Origin: Halomonas elongata DSM 2581
Lineage (GTDB): Bacteria; Pseudomonadota; Gammaproteobacteria; Pseudomonadales; Halomonadaceae
DNA length: 64,000 nt
Direction: 5' to 3'
Assembly: GCF_000196875.2 (NCBI RefSeq)
Contig: NC_014532.2
Coordinates: 2,232,001-2,296,000 of the forward strand
The translations under genes were made by a program, and so were the position numbers. The notes below the pieces were generated by a model. It made no database searches and had not been told where the DNA came from. It saw only the letters and a program-made list of their open reading frames with translations. The first letter of the stretch is position 1; each line of letters starts with the position of its first letter. Positions 47,679 to 55,675 of the stretch are shown piece after piece.

Positions 47679-48305
47679 ACTGGCTGACACCTTATGAAGT
47701 GCCGCTGCATATCTTTCCATAGCACTCACTAGCGATAGCAAGTAGCCTTCTTCGATGATCAAGTGCAACCTAGCAAATACTTCAGCATCCAAGTTATCAC
47801 TGGCCCTAACTACTTTCAGGTGCTTGGCATGCTTGACCTCATCAAGATGACCGGCATTGTGTGCGACTATGTTTCTGATCAACTGCGCCTCGACTATTTT
47901 CTTCCATGAATCGCCATCCAAAGGAAACGGGATACCAACTGCCTTTTTCAAATAAGTCTTGGCTCGATCGATGCCGCTGCCTTTGATATCAGTTAATGCG
48001 ACATCCAATGTATTTTCCGCCTTGAAGCTTACGCACAGTTGATTGAGGTAGTCTTCAAATAACGAGACAATCATTATCAGTTGTGACTGCCGTTGATATT
48101 GAGGAAATTCTTGATTGATGTTTGCCGCCAAGTCATTCCTGTAGCCGTACCTATCCCAGCTCAGCGATTCGTGCTCATTGACTAATGATCGCTCATATGA
48201 CGATGACTCTTCTCGCCATTGACGTTCAGACAGCTCAATGAAAATCTTCATACTTCCAAGCTTCTGTATGAAATAGCTTGATACTTGCACCGGGGATAAT
48301 TTCAT
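47673..48305 (-). CDS. HEPN-like cassette protein
   Basis: This 210-residue all-helical protein contains RNIVAH (about residue 145), an R-x4-H motif of the HEPN superfamily, preceded by a long helix with FEDYLNQL. HEPN proteins are often RNases of toxin-antitoxin or abortive-infection systems, though many act as antitoxin-side or binding modules. No MNT partner lies next to it, although the neighbouring cassette encodes a nucleotidyltransferase of the AadA type. It begins 22 bases after the DUF3800 stop with no complete attC between them, so the two may now share one cassette. Confidence 0.65.
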   Translation of the reverse strand: MKLSPVQVSSYFIQKLGSMKIFIELSERQWREESSSYERSLVNEHESLSWDRYGYRNDLAANINQEFPQYQRQSQLIMIVSLFEDYLNQLCVSFKAENTLDVALTDIKGSGIDRAKTYLKKAVGIPFPLDGDSWKKIVEAQLIRNIVAHNAGHLDEVKHAKHLKVVRASDNLDAEVFARLHLIIEEGYLLSLVSAMERYAAALHKVSASG

Positions 48306-48330
48306 CCTGCTCCTCTGACTGGCTTTGTTA
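48306..48330 (-). other. Truncated attC-like site 6
   Basis: Minus strand TAACAAAGCCAGTCAGAGG at the DUF3800 stop has the 5' half of an attC, but the 3' CGTTAG half is missing before the HEPN ATG. It is probably a deletion scar that fused two cassettes. Confidence 0.55.
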
Positions 48331-49521
48331 AGTGGTTATTTCAGCATTAGCCTTTGCCTTCATCAAGAAATATGCACCATGATTCGCTGCATTTAGCCCG
48401 CCATCGTGGACCGTACCTAGATCGCTTGGAGTAACATTCCGCGTTGGCCATATTTTGTTATTTGTAGTTAACTTATCCAAATTCAACTTATTTAACTCAA
48501 GAAACAAGTAGTCTTCTTTTTCACCTCTTGCAACACCGTCTGCCCAATAAGCCATCGAGCTAGCAATAATGTCTGCAACCTGTAATTGAGGATGCGATTC
48601 AGAGCTTGAAAATTCCAAACCCTTTCCTCTTAAGGGTAATTTAAACTTCCGTCTGTCATAACCAAGCTCTATAGGACTTTGGGTCCAATCCATAAACTGG
48701 GAAAACATAATTTTTTGTTTTTCAATACTATGGGAATCATCATGAATGATATAAAACCCTTTTGGATGCACGTTTCCCCAGCTTACACATTGTGAAAATA
48801 ATGCTGGTATTGATGGGTCAAGTGATGTCTTATCGATCCCATTCAGCGCATCATGCACATAATTCCGAGTATGCAGGATCAAATTAAGGTCTTCTTTAAA
48901 ATCCTCATTAATTGAATTTTCTTTAAGGACCTCTACACTCTGATAAAACGAATCTATTGATTCTTCAGACTGTTCTTTAACCATGTTAACGAACGATTCA
49001 TACATAGCCTGGACTCGATCCTGACCACAAAACGCAGGCATGCAATAGAACCACATATTTGAAAGCCCTATGTTTGCTCCATTTACATATAAATCATGGC
49101 CATTTAGGTGGAGCATGTGTTCAATTAGGAGGTCAACTATCTTGGTAGTCACCATAAAGCTTTTATAAAAAAGCTCTACTTTCACATAATCTTTATTTAT
49201 AAGTCGATGGCTCATTAGCCTTACAATTCCATCTTGTCCAGACTTCCGGCGCTTTAATTTTTTGAAATGAGCCTCTAAAGGTGATTTTGAGCCTGTCAGT
49301 GCAAGCAACTTCTCAGCTTCGCTATTAGAATATTTACAGCCCGAGAGCGTGAAAACCGGTTGACTTTCGTCAACTATATTATGACCAGTATTTCCAGACT
49401 CATCCAAGTAAATAGTTGCTATCTTGGATTTTTCAGCATTAGCTTTGGCCCTACAAGCCCTCAGCTTATCTCTTTTATTTGCTAACTTCTTTTTCCTATT
49501 AGTTTGACTATTACGACTCAT
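48328..49521 (-). CDS. DUF3800 protein, cassette gene
   Basis: This 397-residue protein has a Lys/Arg-rich N-terminus (about 1-34), then YLDESGNTG, the first acidic motif of DUF3800, with later HDDSHSIEKQ and a C-terminal QVADIIASSMAYW. DUF3800 proteins have a predicted RNase H-like fold and are common on mobile elements; their activity is not established. The sequence is AT-rich, unlike the host genes. It shares a cassette with the HEPN gene downstream. Confidence 0.8.
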   Translation of the reverse strand: MSRNSQTNRKKKLANKRDKLRACRAKANAEKSKIATIYLDESGNTGHNIVDESQPVFTLSGCKYSNSEAEKLLALTGSKSPLEAHFKKLKRRKSGQDGIVRLMSHRLINKDYVKVELFYKSFMVTTKIVDLLIEHMLHLNGHDLYVNGANIGLSNMWFYCMPAFCGQDRVQAMYESFVNMVKEQSEESIDSFYQSVEVLKENSINEDFKEDLNLILHTRNYVHDALNGIDKTSLDPSIPALFSQCVSWGNVHPKGFYIIHDDSHSIEKQKIMFSQFMDWTQSPIELGYDRRKFKLPLRGKGLEFSSSESHPQLQVADIIASSMAYWADGVARGEKEDYLFLELNKLNLDKLTTNNKIWPTRNVTPSDLGTVHDGGLNAANHGAYFLMKAKANAEITT

Positions 49522-49540
49522 TCAACTCCCCTGTGAGGTC

Positions 49541-49630
49541 ACTTAACGTAAAGGTAACCGGCGCCGGAGCGACAGCGGAGGGAACCAAAAGCGCCACGCT
49601 TTTGGCGTCCGGTTGACCGCTTGGTTAGAG
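49541..49630 (-). other. attC site 7
   Basis: A 90-base site: minus strand CTCTAACCAAGCGGTCAACCGG through a hairpin around AAAAGCGTGGCGCTTTTGG to CCGGTTACCTTTACGTTAAG. It contains GGAGCGACAGCGGA (plus strand, 49566-49579), also present in attC 1. Confidence 0.92.
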
Positions 49631-50239
49631 CAGGCCTGCACGGCTTAGCCCCTGGTGCACGGCATCGACGAATTGATGGAACTCTTGAGTCTGGCGCGCT
49701 CTTCCAGCTGCATTGAGAGACTCGAAGAAAGTATTCCTCAGTCCACGGGATAGCTCTAATTGGACACCAGCTCCGTTCGTTCCGCGATTGCAGATATTCA
49801 GTGGCGATTTCCCTTGAAGGTTAGGGTTTTCATGTTCTCGCACAGTAAAGCCTGCATCTAAAAGTGCGTTGTTTATATGGGAGCGAAGCATCATGTCGGC
49901 ACCGCCGGTAAATACCGTAGCCTCTTGGCTGTTTTCTCCATGTATCGCCACCGCAGTACGAGCCCCCGCGACTACTTCGATACAACGAGGTTCATCGAAG
50001 TTTGTGCTGGTAATATGCAACTCCCTGTTCTGCGTTGCCTTTGTGCCCTCAAAAACCGCGAAACTAAGTTGATTACCAGCAATAGCGATGGCCAACTCTG
50101 ATGTGCCCGGCTCAATTGCCCCTCCATGAGGTGCGATTGAAGCCACCATCGCCCCTTCTCGCAACGCCACCCGAACGCGGAAGTCACGTCCTTCGGTTTG
50201 CTCTGCTATTAGCGCTTCAAAATTCGAGTATTTATCCAT
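49625..50239 (-). CDS. Poly-gamma-glutamate hydrolase family protein, first cassette
   Basis: This 204-residue protein has the YmaC/PghP family pattern: APHGGAIEPGTSELAIAIAG, LHITSTNFDEPRCIEVV, AVAIHG and NICNRGTNGAGVQLELSRGLR. Conserved His/Glu residues bind zinc in this family, whose phage and Bacillus members cleave gamma-linked polyglutamate. The ATG at 50239 is preferred over a TTG one codon earlier. It is the cassette nearest attI and hence the most recent insertion in classical integron logic. Its target in this host is unknown; capsule or phage-related polymers are possible. Confidence 0.85.
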   Translation of the reverse strand: MDKYSNFEALIAEQTEGRDFRVRVALREGAMVASIAPHGGAIEPGTSELAIAIAGNQLSFAVFEGTKATQNRELHITSTNFDEPRCIEVVAGARTAVAIHGENSQEATVFTGGADMMLRSHINNALLDAGFTVREHENPNLQGKSPLNICNRGTNGAGVQLELSRGLRNTFFESLNAAGRARQTQEFHQFVDAVHQGLSRAGLL

Positions 50240-50246
50240 CAAGTCG

Positions 50247-50253
50247 CTCTAAC
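50247..50253 (-). other. attI-cassette junction
   Basis: Minus strand GTTAGAG is the 7-base core where the first cassette joins. No matching 5' attC half lies upstream, and an integrase remnant does, so I read the sequence upstream (50254-50450, AT-rich) as a former attI and promoter region. Confidence 0.65.
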
Positions 50254-50453
50254 AGATATTAGATAGCACACTCGTTTATTAACTTAAACGAGAACGCGCG
50301 TTTAACAATATTATTAATTTGACTATATCCCGCATAACTATATGATCTTGAAAGAGAATATAAGTACCCCTGCAGCCTATCCAAAATTCGCGTGCTTGCG
50401 CGTTTTGCTGAAACCAAAAAACTGTACATACATCCATATGAAGAGCAACGGAT
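50254..50453. other. Putative attI/integrase-promoter region
   Basis: About 200 AT-rich bases without a credible gene between the first cassette and the integrase remnant. It is the expected place for attI, the cassette promoter Pc and the divergent intI promoter. No element could be assigned with confidence. Confidence 0.45.
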
Positions 50454-50680
50454 ATGGGTATGCACAGCAGGTCGCCGAAGCTGATGGGTCGGGTCAAGGC
50501 GAGCCATGCGGATGAAGCGCTTCCCCGCACCGTGAAGAGTTACTGCTATTGGCTTTCTCTATCGCTATGTGATGGGCAGCGAGTTTGCGGGTGTTTCGTG
50601 GCCCTCTGGGATGAATCGGCTGAGGCGCGGTCACGCTACCGCCACCTACCCTGCACGTCGCGATGGCGCTCCCTGCGGTA
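50454..50680 (+). pseudogene. Integron integrase (intI) remnant
   Basis: The plus-strand frame from 50454 reads SRSPKLMGRVK...HADEALPRTVKSYCYWL, which parallels the IntI N-terminus (RTEKxYxYWI). In the next frame, IGFLYRYVMGSEF matches the internal IntI segment FLYRxVLGxEL. A third stretch, RSRYRHLP, recalls the following RLP motif. The segment between YWI and FLYR is missing and the reading frame breaks, while the catalytic C-terminal domain is absent. It is therefore non-functional. Direction and place, divergent from the cassettes beside attI, are those of intI. Confidence 0.7.
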
Positions 50681-50830
50681 GTCCCCGGCGTATTTTGATT
50701 ATGTCGTTATCACGGCGATCTCGGTCGCCTTGAATTTGAGCCTAATCAACCAGGCATATAAGTGCAAAACGAGGATGGGCGGGATGCAGGCCGTCCTCGC
50801 CCATTAGGTCATTCCAGTAATATGGTATGG

Positions 50831-51217
50831 CTATACCTTGACCGAGTATTTGAGGTCTCGCGCCTCGTCGCCGGTCATGCCTCGGAAGCCCCAACAGTGC
50901 GGGGGTTGTTCCTTGAGCGTCACTTCCACATCCACGGGGGCGAGACCTACCTCAGCCTCCAGACTCTGAAAGAGCGTCTTGATCAAGGCTTTCTGGGTCT
51001 CCGCCGAGCGTCCCTGCATCATATTGATTTCTATGGCCGTATAGGCCGGCGTTCGGCCACCCGGGTAGTAGAAATCCTCGGCGTCCATCGGAATGAAACG
51101 ATGCGCCCTCTTGTCCTCCGGCATTCCCAGTACCGACTGCATGCAGCCATGGATAACATCGGAGAGCTGGGCCTTGATGGGGTTCAGGTGTTCCTTGATG
51201 CCATAGATGACTATCAC
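50831..51217 (-). CDS. Tautomerase-family protein
   Basis: This 128-residue protein matches the Tautomerase_2 pattern: MQSVLGMPEDKRAHRFIPMD, AIEINMMQGRSAETQKALIKTL and a Trp-Gly-Phe-Arg end (HCWGFRG). It begins GTG-Ile-Val at 51217 after AGGAGA. The usual catalytic Pro directly after the initiator is absent, so activity by the standard mechanism is doubtful. It is a small, single gene before dhaKL. Confidence 0.78.
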   Translation of the reverse strand: MIVIYGIKEHLNPIKAQLSDVIHGCMQSVLGMPEDKRAHRFIPMDAEDFYYPGGRTPAYTAIEINMMQGRSAETQKALIKTLFQSLEAEVGLAPVDVEVTLKEQPPHCWGFRGMTGDEARDLKYSVKV

Positions 51218-51279
51218 GATGTCTCCTGTACGGTATAACGCCGCCTTCGGCGAGAAAGATGTCCGGCGGCCATATCACA

Positions 51280-52950
51280 TTATGGTCGTGCCAATGCCTC
51301 GAACACGCGTGCCACGGCTTCAGCACCGGGGTCAACAATGCCTTCCAGCGCGCTCTCCGGCACATAGGCCGAACGCCCTGCCTTGGCAGTGGTCAGCGAG
51401 GCGGTGGCTTGCGCACCGGTACGCGCCGCCTGGGCGGCTTCCGCCAGCGTATTACCGTGTTGCAGCGACTCGATCGCCGGCATCAAGGCATCGAGCATGG
51501 TGCGGTCCCCAGGTCGAGCACCTCCGTATTCCTGCATCTTCCTGACACCCGCCGCGAGCGCTTCCCCCGGATTGTCACCACGCTCCAGTGCTCCGCCCGC
51601 CGCCGTGAACAGGATCGACAGCAGTACGCCGCTGGAACCGCCCATGTCGCGAGCCAGTAGCTGGCCGATACCCGTGAATAATGGAGACAGGGAGCTGGTG
51701 TCCAGGCGCTGGGCGTCGAGTGCCTTGGCAATGCTGTCGGCGCCACTCTGCATGCTGGCCCCGGCATCGCCGTCACCACTTTTGGCATCCAGGGCGTCCA
51801 GTTCCTCGCGCGACTCGCGCAATGTCTCGATCACCCGCCACAGTACCGCCGTCGACTCGGCATCCTGTGGGGCATCCTCAAGCAGGGCCGCGTTGCCTTG
51901 CGCCGTGTCCGGCTTGAATGTGACAACGTTGCGCACCGCCTGAATACCCGGCCAGGCCGGCGCCGTGGTCGGTGCTGTCAGCGCTTCGATCAGCTCGGGC
52001 TCGCTGGCCACCAGCGTGACGGAGAAGCCGTGCATGTCCAGCGATGTCATCAGCGGCGCGGGGCCAATCAGATGACTTACCCGCTCCTCACCCAGTTGGC
52101 GTAGCAGACACTCAGCCAGCACACCCATCTCCTGGGACGAGCAACTGCCCAGGTTGTTGAGCATGGCAACCCAGGCAGTGCCGGACGACGAACCAGGGGC
52201 AGCCACAGGCGCCACTGCCTGGAGCAACGGCTCCAGCACCCAGCGCATCGCGTCATCTGCACTTTGGGGATCGACGGCACGGGTGCCGGGTTCGTTATGA
52301 ATGCCGAGCCCCAGTTCGGGGGAACGCGTTGACGCCGGCTGACCGGGCTGTGCGGCGGGTTTGAGCGCCATGCCCAGTGACCCCATCCGCTCGCAGAGTG
52401 CCCGGGTGTGCTGTTGAATCTCGGCAAGCGACGCGCCCTGGCTTGCCAGATAGCCGGCCAGCTTGTGTACCAGCAGTGTGCCGGCGATACCGCGTGGCTG
52501 CGGTGCTTCGGCGATGGCGACATCATCGGCGACGATCACCATCTCGACATCGAGCCCTTCACCGCGAGCACGCTCGGCCGCCAGGCCAAAATTCAGACGA
52601 TCGCCGGTGTAATTCTTGACCACCAGCAAGCAACCGGCATCGCCACAGACTTCACGGATGGCCGCCAGAATCGGCTCGACGCTGGGCGAGGCAAACAGAC
52701 TCCCGGAAATGACACCGGTCAGCATGCCATCGCCGATAAAGCCGGCATGCGCGGGCTCATGGCCGGCACCACCGCCGGATAGCACGGCCACCTGCCGGCT
52801 GCCCTCTCGCTGCCTGTCCCAATCGCCCCTGACCAGAATCCGCAGACCGCTTTCCGGCTCGGCAATGCGCAGGTCCGCGGTAGCAGCCGCCACATGAAGA
52901 ATGTCGTCGACGACACGCTCGGGCGCGTTATAAAAGCGTTCCAGTTCCAT
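51280..52950 (-). CDS. ATP-dependent dihydroxyacetone kinase (DhaK-DhaL fusion)
   Basis: This 556-residue kinase phosphorylates dihydroxyacetone or glyceraldehyde. The DhaK part (about 1-330) has LSGGGAGHEPAHAGFIGDGML and GLGIHNEPG, whose His forms the hemiaminal with substrate. The DhaL part (about 355-556) has DALDAKSGDGDAGASM with the Asp residues that hold Mg-ATP, and DMGGSSGVLLSIL. I chose the ATG at 52950 (MELERFYNAPERVVDD) after GCGGAGAACTT over an ATG seven codons upstream. The fused, single-chain form uses ATP rather than PEP. Confidence 0.93.
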   Translation of the reverse strand: MELERFYNAPERVVDDILHVAAATADLRIAEPESGLRILVRGDWDRQREGSRQVAVLSGGGAGHEPAHAGFIGDGMLTGVISGSLFASPSVEPILAAIREVCGDAGCLLVVKNYTGDRLNFGLAAERARGEGLDVEMVIVADDVAIAEAPQPRGIAGTLLVHKLAGYLASQGASLAEIQQHTRALCERMGSLGMALKPAAQPGQPASTRSPELGLGIHNEPGTRAVDPQSADDAMRWVLEPLLQAVAPVAAPGSSSGTAWVAMLNNLGSCSSQEMGVLAECLLRQLGEERVSHLIGPAPLMTSLDMHGFSVTLVASEPELIEALTAPTTAPAWPGIQAVRNVVTFKPDTAQGNAALLEDAPQDAESTAVLWRVIETLRESREELDALDAKSGDGDAGASMQSGADSIAKALDAQRLDTSSLSPLFTGIGQLLARDMGGSSGVLLSILFTAAGGALERGDNPGEALAAGVRKMQEYGGARPGDRTMLDALMPAIESLQHGNTLAEAAQAARTGAQATASLTTAKAGRSAYVPESALEGIVDPGAEAVARVFEALARP

Positions 52951-53007
52951 AAGTTCTCCGCAGGTACACAAGGACGAACGACGTTAAAGCCCACAGTTTA
53001 CGCATGA

Positions 53008-53433
53008 TCAAACACGATATCTCATGACAATCTCGGCATGACCGGTATTTTCATCGACTTGATCACCAAGCGGAATAAAACCATGCTTCTCATAAAACCT
53101 GACGCTTGGCGCATTCTCTCTGTAGACCGTCAGGCGCAGCTCCTCTCTTCTGCCCTTGGCATCATCCAGCAAGGCAGCTCCGATCCCCTGCCCCTGCAGG
53201 TCGGGATCCACAAAAATGGCCGCCAGGGTGTCCTCGAACAGGCTATAGAACCCGACGACTCGATCATTGCGTTCATAGACGAATGTCTCCGAAGCGGGGA
53301 TATACCTGTCGCGCATTTCGTCGACTTTCGACTCCCAGAACTCTGGATCGACAAACCCATGGGCCTTAATTGATGCTGAAAGCCAGATATCCAGAACTTG
53401 ATCGATATCCGCTTCTCGATACGTGCGAATCAT
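53008..53433 (-). CDS. GNAT N-acetyltransferase
   Basis: This 141-residue GNAT opens MIRTYREADIDQVLDIWL and has FVDPDLQGQGIGAALLDDA (acetyl-CoA loop) and ENAPSVRFYEKHGF, as in YjaB-type enzymes. It stands alone between dhaKL and a nitrilase-family gene. Substrate unknown. Confidence 0.88.
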   Translation of the reverse strand: MIRTYREADIDQVLDIWLSASIKAHGFVDPEFWESKVDEMRDRYIPASETFVYERNDRVVGFYSLFEDTLAAIFVDPDLQGQGIGAALLDDAKGRREELRLTVYRENAPSVRFYEKHGFIPLGDQVDENTGHAEIVMRYRV

Positions 53434-53507
53434 CTACTTCTTCCTTGCAGATAGCAACAGAGAAACTCCAATTTTTAGCGGCTAAAAAAGCCTATGACCA
53501 ACAAAAA

Positions 53508-54245
53508 TCATGAGTTCTTGATCTTATGAATGCTGACAGTTTCGCGATAAGTGTCCAGCAAAATAATTCCTTCTGACTCAGCATCCATTTGGCCAAGAAG
53601 ATCGCCACTGGCATTCCAGGCAGCAGATTGCCCAACGCTCAAAAAGTCACCGCTCGGACCAAGCGAGTCGGCCATGATCACATGCATGTTATGTCGTCGC
53701 GCAACAGTAGCATAATGCTTCATGGCCTTATCCAAGTTGCTGGAAGATTCAGCAACACTTGCAAGATAGATGTTAGCCCCCAGAGAAGCAGCATTGTCAG
53801 CGTGGATCATTTGAAGAGATTCATAGCAAATGGCAGGAGCAAGCTTAAACCCGGCACTATCGATAAATATCTGCCCTTCTCCCGCTACGAAGTAAGGGGC
53901 TTCATCGGCATGGAGAAATTGTTTCGCATAGGCACGGCGAGGTGCATTAGGCTGGAGCCACAGCATCCCGATCTGCACACCAGAATCAGCGTCGAATGGC
54001 ATGCCTATTCCTACCACCAAGTTATTCGTATCGCTAAGATACTGAATCTCATCAAGGCAACAGTCGGCTGCTTTTCTAGCGAGTGATCTTGCTAAGCTAG
54101 GCTCATACCCTGTAAGCGATAGCTCGGGAAAGAACACCGAGTCAGCGTCATTATCGATAGCCAATTCAACAAGCTCAAGGTGCTTATCAATATTTTTCGA
54201 CAAATCACCTATAACGGGTCGAAGCTGAGCAGCACAGATCTTCAT
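53508..54245 (-). CDS. Carbon-nitrogen (nitrilase-superfamily) hydrolase
   Basis: This 245-residue protein has the nitrilase triad: Glu41 in FPELSLTGYEP, Lys108 in YAKQFLHADE and Cys140 in APAICYESLQ. Enzymes of this family hydrolyse amides or N-carbamoyl compounds in the cytoplasm. The closest-looking subgroup is omega-amidase or N-carbamoylputrescine type, but the substrate is not clear. The gene is less GC-rich than its flanks. Confidence 0.88.
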   Translation of the reverse strand: MKICAAQLRPVIGDLSKNIDKHLELVELAIDNDADSVFFPELSLTGYEPSLARSLARKAADCCLDEIQYLSDTNNLVVGIGMPFDADSGVQIGMLWLQPNAPRRAYAKQFLHADEAPYFVAGEGQIFIDSAGFKLAPAICYESLQMIHADNAASLGANIYLASVAESSSNLDKAMKHYATVARRHNMHVIMADSLGPSGDFLSVGQSAAWNASGDLLGQMDAESEGIILLDTYRETVSIHKIKNS

Positions 54246-54676
54246 TGATGAACTCCCATTCTGTTCTATCTTTTTCGTTTAATCGACACCTAACCCTTGC
54301 CATGACCATCAATAAAACCATACCACAGGAGTTTTAATATACACGAAACGACTTGACCACGCACTTCCAAAGATTCTGCTCGCCCCGCACAAGGACACCC
54401 AGCAACAACTAACCACTCAGACAATTTCAACCTTATTTCACTTTTAACTTTGAAGTGAGCGTTTCTGTCACCGAGCCGTGTGGGGCGGCACGGCTTTGTC
54501 TACTTTGATCATTGTCCCTGCCATCCATCTGAAAAAACGGACTCACCATAAACCACTGGTCGTCTCTTTAAGCGTATTCTCAATCTCTCTATCCTGGCAT
54601 ATCAGCGATTTCGAGCTGGAGACAAAGAGCGATCTGGCCCGTGTTCATAGCTCATTCGAGGGAAGAAACCTCCCCT
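54246..54676. other. Gene-poor stretch with a possible IS end
   Basis: No credible gene; a 79-codon plus-strand frame (54478-54717) has no family features and runs into lysR. At about 54,470-54,495 the string GTGTGGGGCGGCACGGCTTTG resembles the terminal sequence of many IS5-type elements (shown here in part: GGGGCGGCACGGCTTTG). No transposase is left. This could be an old insertion scar. Confidence 0.35.
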
Positions 54677-55552
54677 TCAGTGCAGTGGGCCGAGTAGGTT
54701 GGAGAGCCACTGAGTAACGGCGTCTCGGTTCGAGATATTCCTTCGATGCGAGGAGTGAATAATCCTGTAATGGCCCTCTCCGCGAGTACCTGTTCCGAAA
54801 GGAGCAACCAATTGACCGGATTTCAAGAATGCATTCACTAGTGGTGTGCGGCCAATGGCAACTCCCATCCCCTGGATTGCAGCACCTAGCGTCATTTCTG
54901 ACGAATCAAAACTCATGGTTGGCTCATCAGATAGTTGGACAGTACCGGCTTGGCGGGTCCAGAAGCTCCAATCTTCGGTATGCGCGTTATTGAGGAGACG
55001 GCGCTGCCCCCGAATATCCTGTGCCCTCCCCTCCGCAAGGGCTGGTGCGCAGACAGGGAAAGCGTACTCATCGAAGGTAAGCAGCTCGTTAGGATCCGCA
55101 GGCCCGCGTACATAGCGCAGAGCCAAATCGATGTCATTTCCATTGAGGTCGAGTTGCTTCGTCGTTGTCACGAGGCGCAGCATCAACTCTGGATGATCAG
55201 CCTCAAGCTGCTTGATGCGCGGTATCAGGCTCAAAGTGGCAACGACAGGTACCGTAGTGAGGGTGACAGCATCTGCGCTTCGAGTCCCAAAGAGGCGATC
55301 CGTGACTTGGGCAATCTCTGACAGCGGCTCATCAAGCGCCTCAGCATAGCGTCGACCGATAGGCGTAAGTCTAACTCCTCGCCCATGCCGCTCCATAACT
55401 GGCGTTCCCAGATACTCCTCAAGCTTACGCAGCTGGTGGCTGACCGCTGAATCGGTCACATTCAGTGACCGAGCAGCCTTCCGCACACCGCCTGTGCGGG
55501 CAACAGCCAAGAAGGTTTCAAGCGCGGGAAACGGCGGCAAAGATAGTTTCAT
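54677..55552 (-). CDS. LysR-family regulator (GcvA-like)
   Basis: This 291-residue LysR has an N-terminal winged helix (FLAVARTGGVRKAARSLNVT, DSAVSHQLRKLEEYLG) and a periplasmic-binding-like effector domain. It is divergent from an MFS transporter 124 bases away, which it probably controls; the intervening AT-rich gap would hold both promoters. The ATG at 55552 is preferred over GTG at 55555. Confidence 0.9.
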   Translation of the reverse strand: MKLSLPPFPALETFLAVARTGGVRKAARSLNVTDSAVSHQLRKLEEYLGTPVMERHGRGVRLTPIGRRYAEALDEPLSEIAQVTDRLFGTRSADAVTLTTVPVVATLSLIPRIKQLEADHPELMLRLVTTTKQLDLNGNDIDLALRYVRGPADPNELLTFDEYAFPVCAPALAEGRAQDIRGQRRLLNNAHTEDWSFWTRQAGTVQLSDEPTMSFDSSEMTLGAAIQGMGVAIGRTPLVNAFLKSGQLVAPFGTGTRGEGHYRIIHSSHRRNISNRDAVTQWLSNLLGPLH

Positions 55553-55675
55553 CACCCTTCCTTCTTACAGTTGAGCATTATCGAACGATCAAGGTTGATA
55601 TCGTCACACGACAATTGAGTCAAGAATACTGTAAATTGGACACTTATCCTAAATTCTCAAGACATATCAACATGT

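Larger units (their letters stand above)
43492..50690 (-). mobile_element. Sedentary chromosomal integron with decayed integrase and cassette array
   Basis: Eight consecutive minus-strand genes are each bounded by attC-like sites whose minus strands begin TAACAAAG, TAACAATC or TAACCAAG at the gene stop and end in CGTTA(G/A). A GTTAGAG junction at 50247-50253 marks the attI end. A divergent plus-strand remnant of the integrase N-terminus follows, exactly the geometry of intI-attI-cassettes. Base composition is visibly lower in GC than the flanks, and codon use changes. The last attC is about 155 bases from ycaO. Without an intact integrase the array should be stable unless one is supplied in trans. 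Confidence 0.85.

Noticed and set aside
50259..50530. Two 82-83 codon minus-strand frames near attI
   Set aside because: AT-rich chance frames overlapping each other and the integrase remnant; no coding signature.
54470..54495. IS5-like terminal sequence
   Set aside because: Only one short resemblance and no transposase or second end; kept as a low-confidence note, not as a mobile element.
54478..54717. 79-codon plus-strand frame
   Set aside because: No ribosome site or recognisable feature, and its end overlaps the lysR gene on the other strand.
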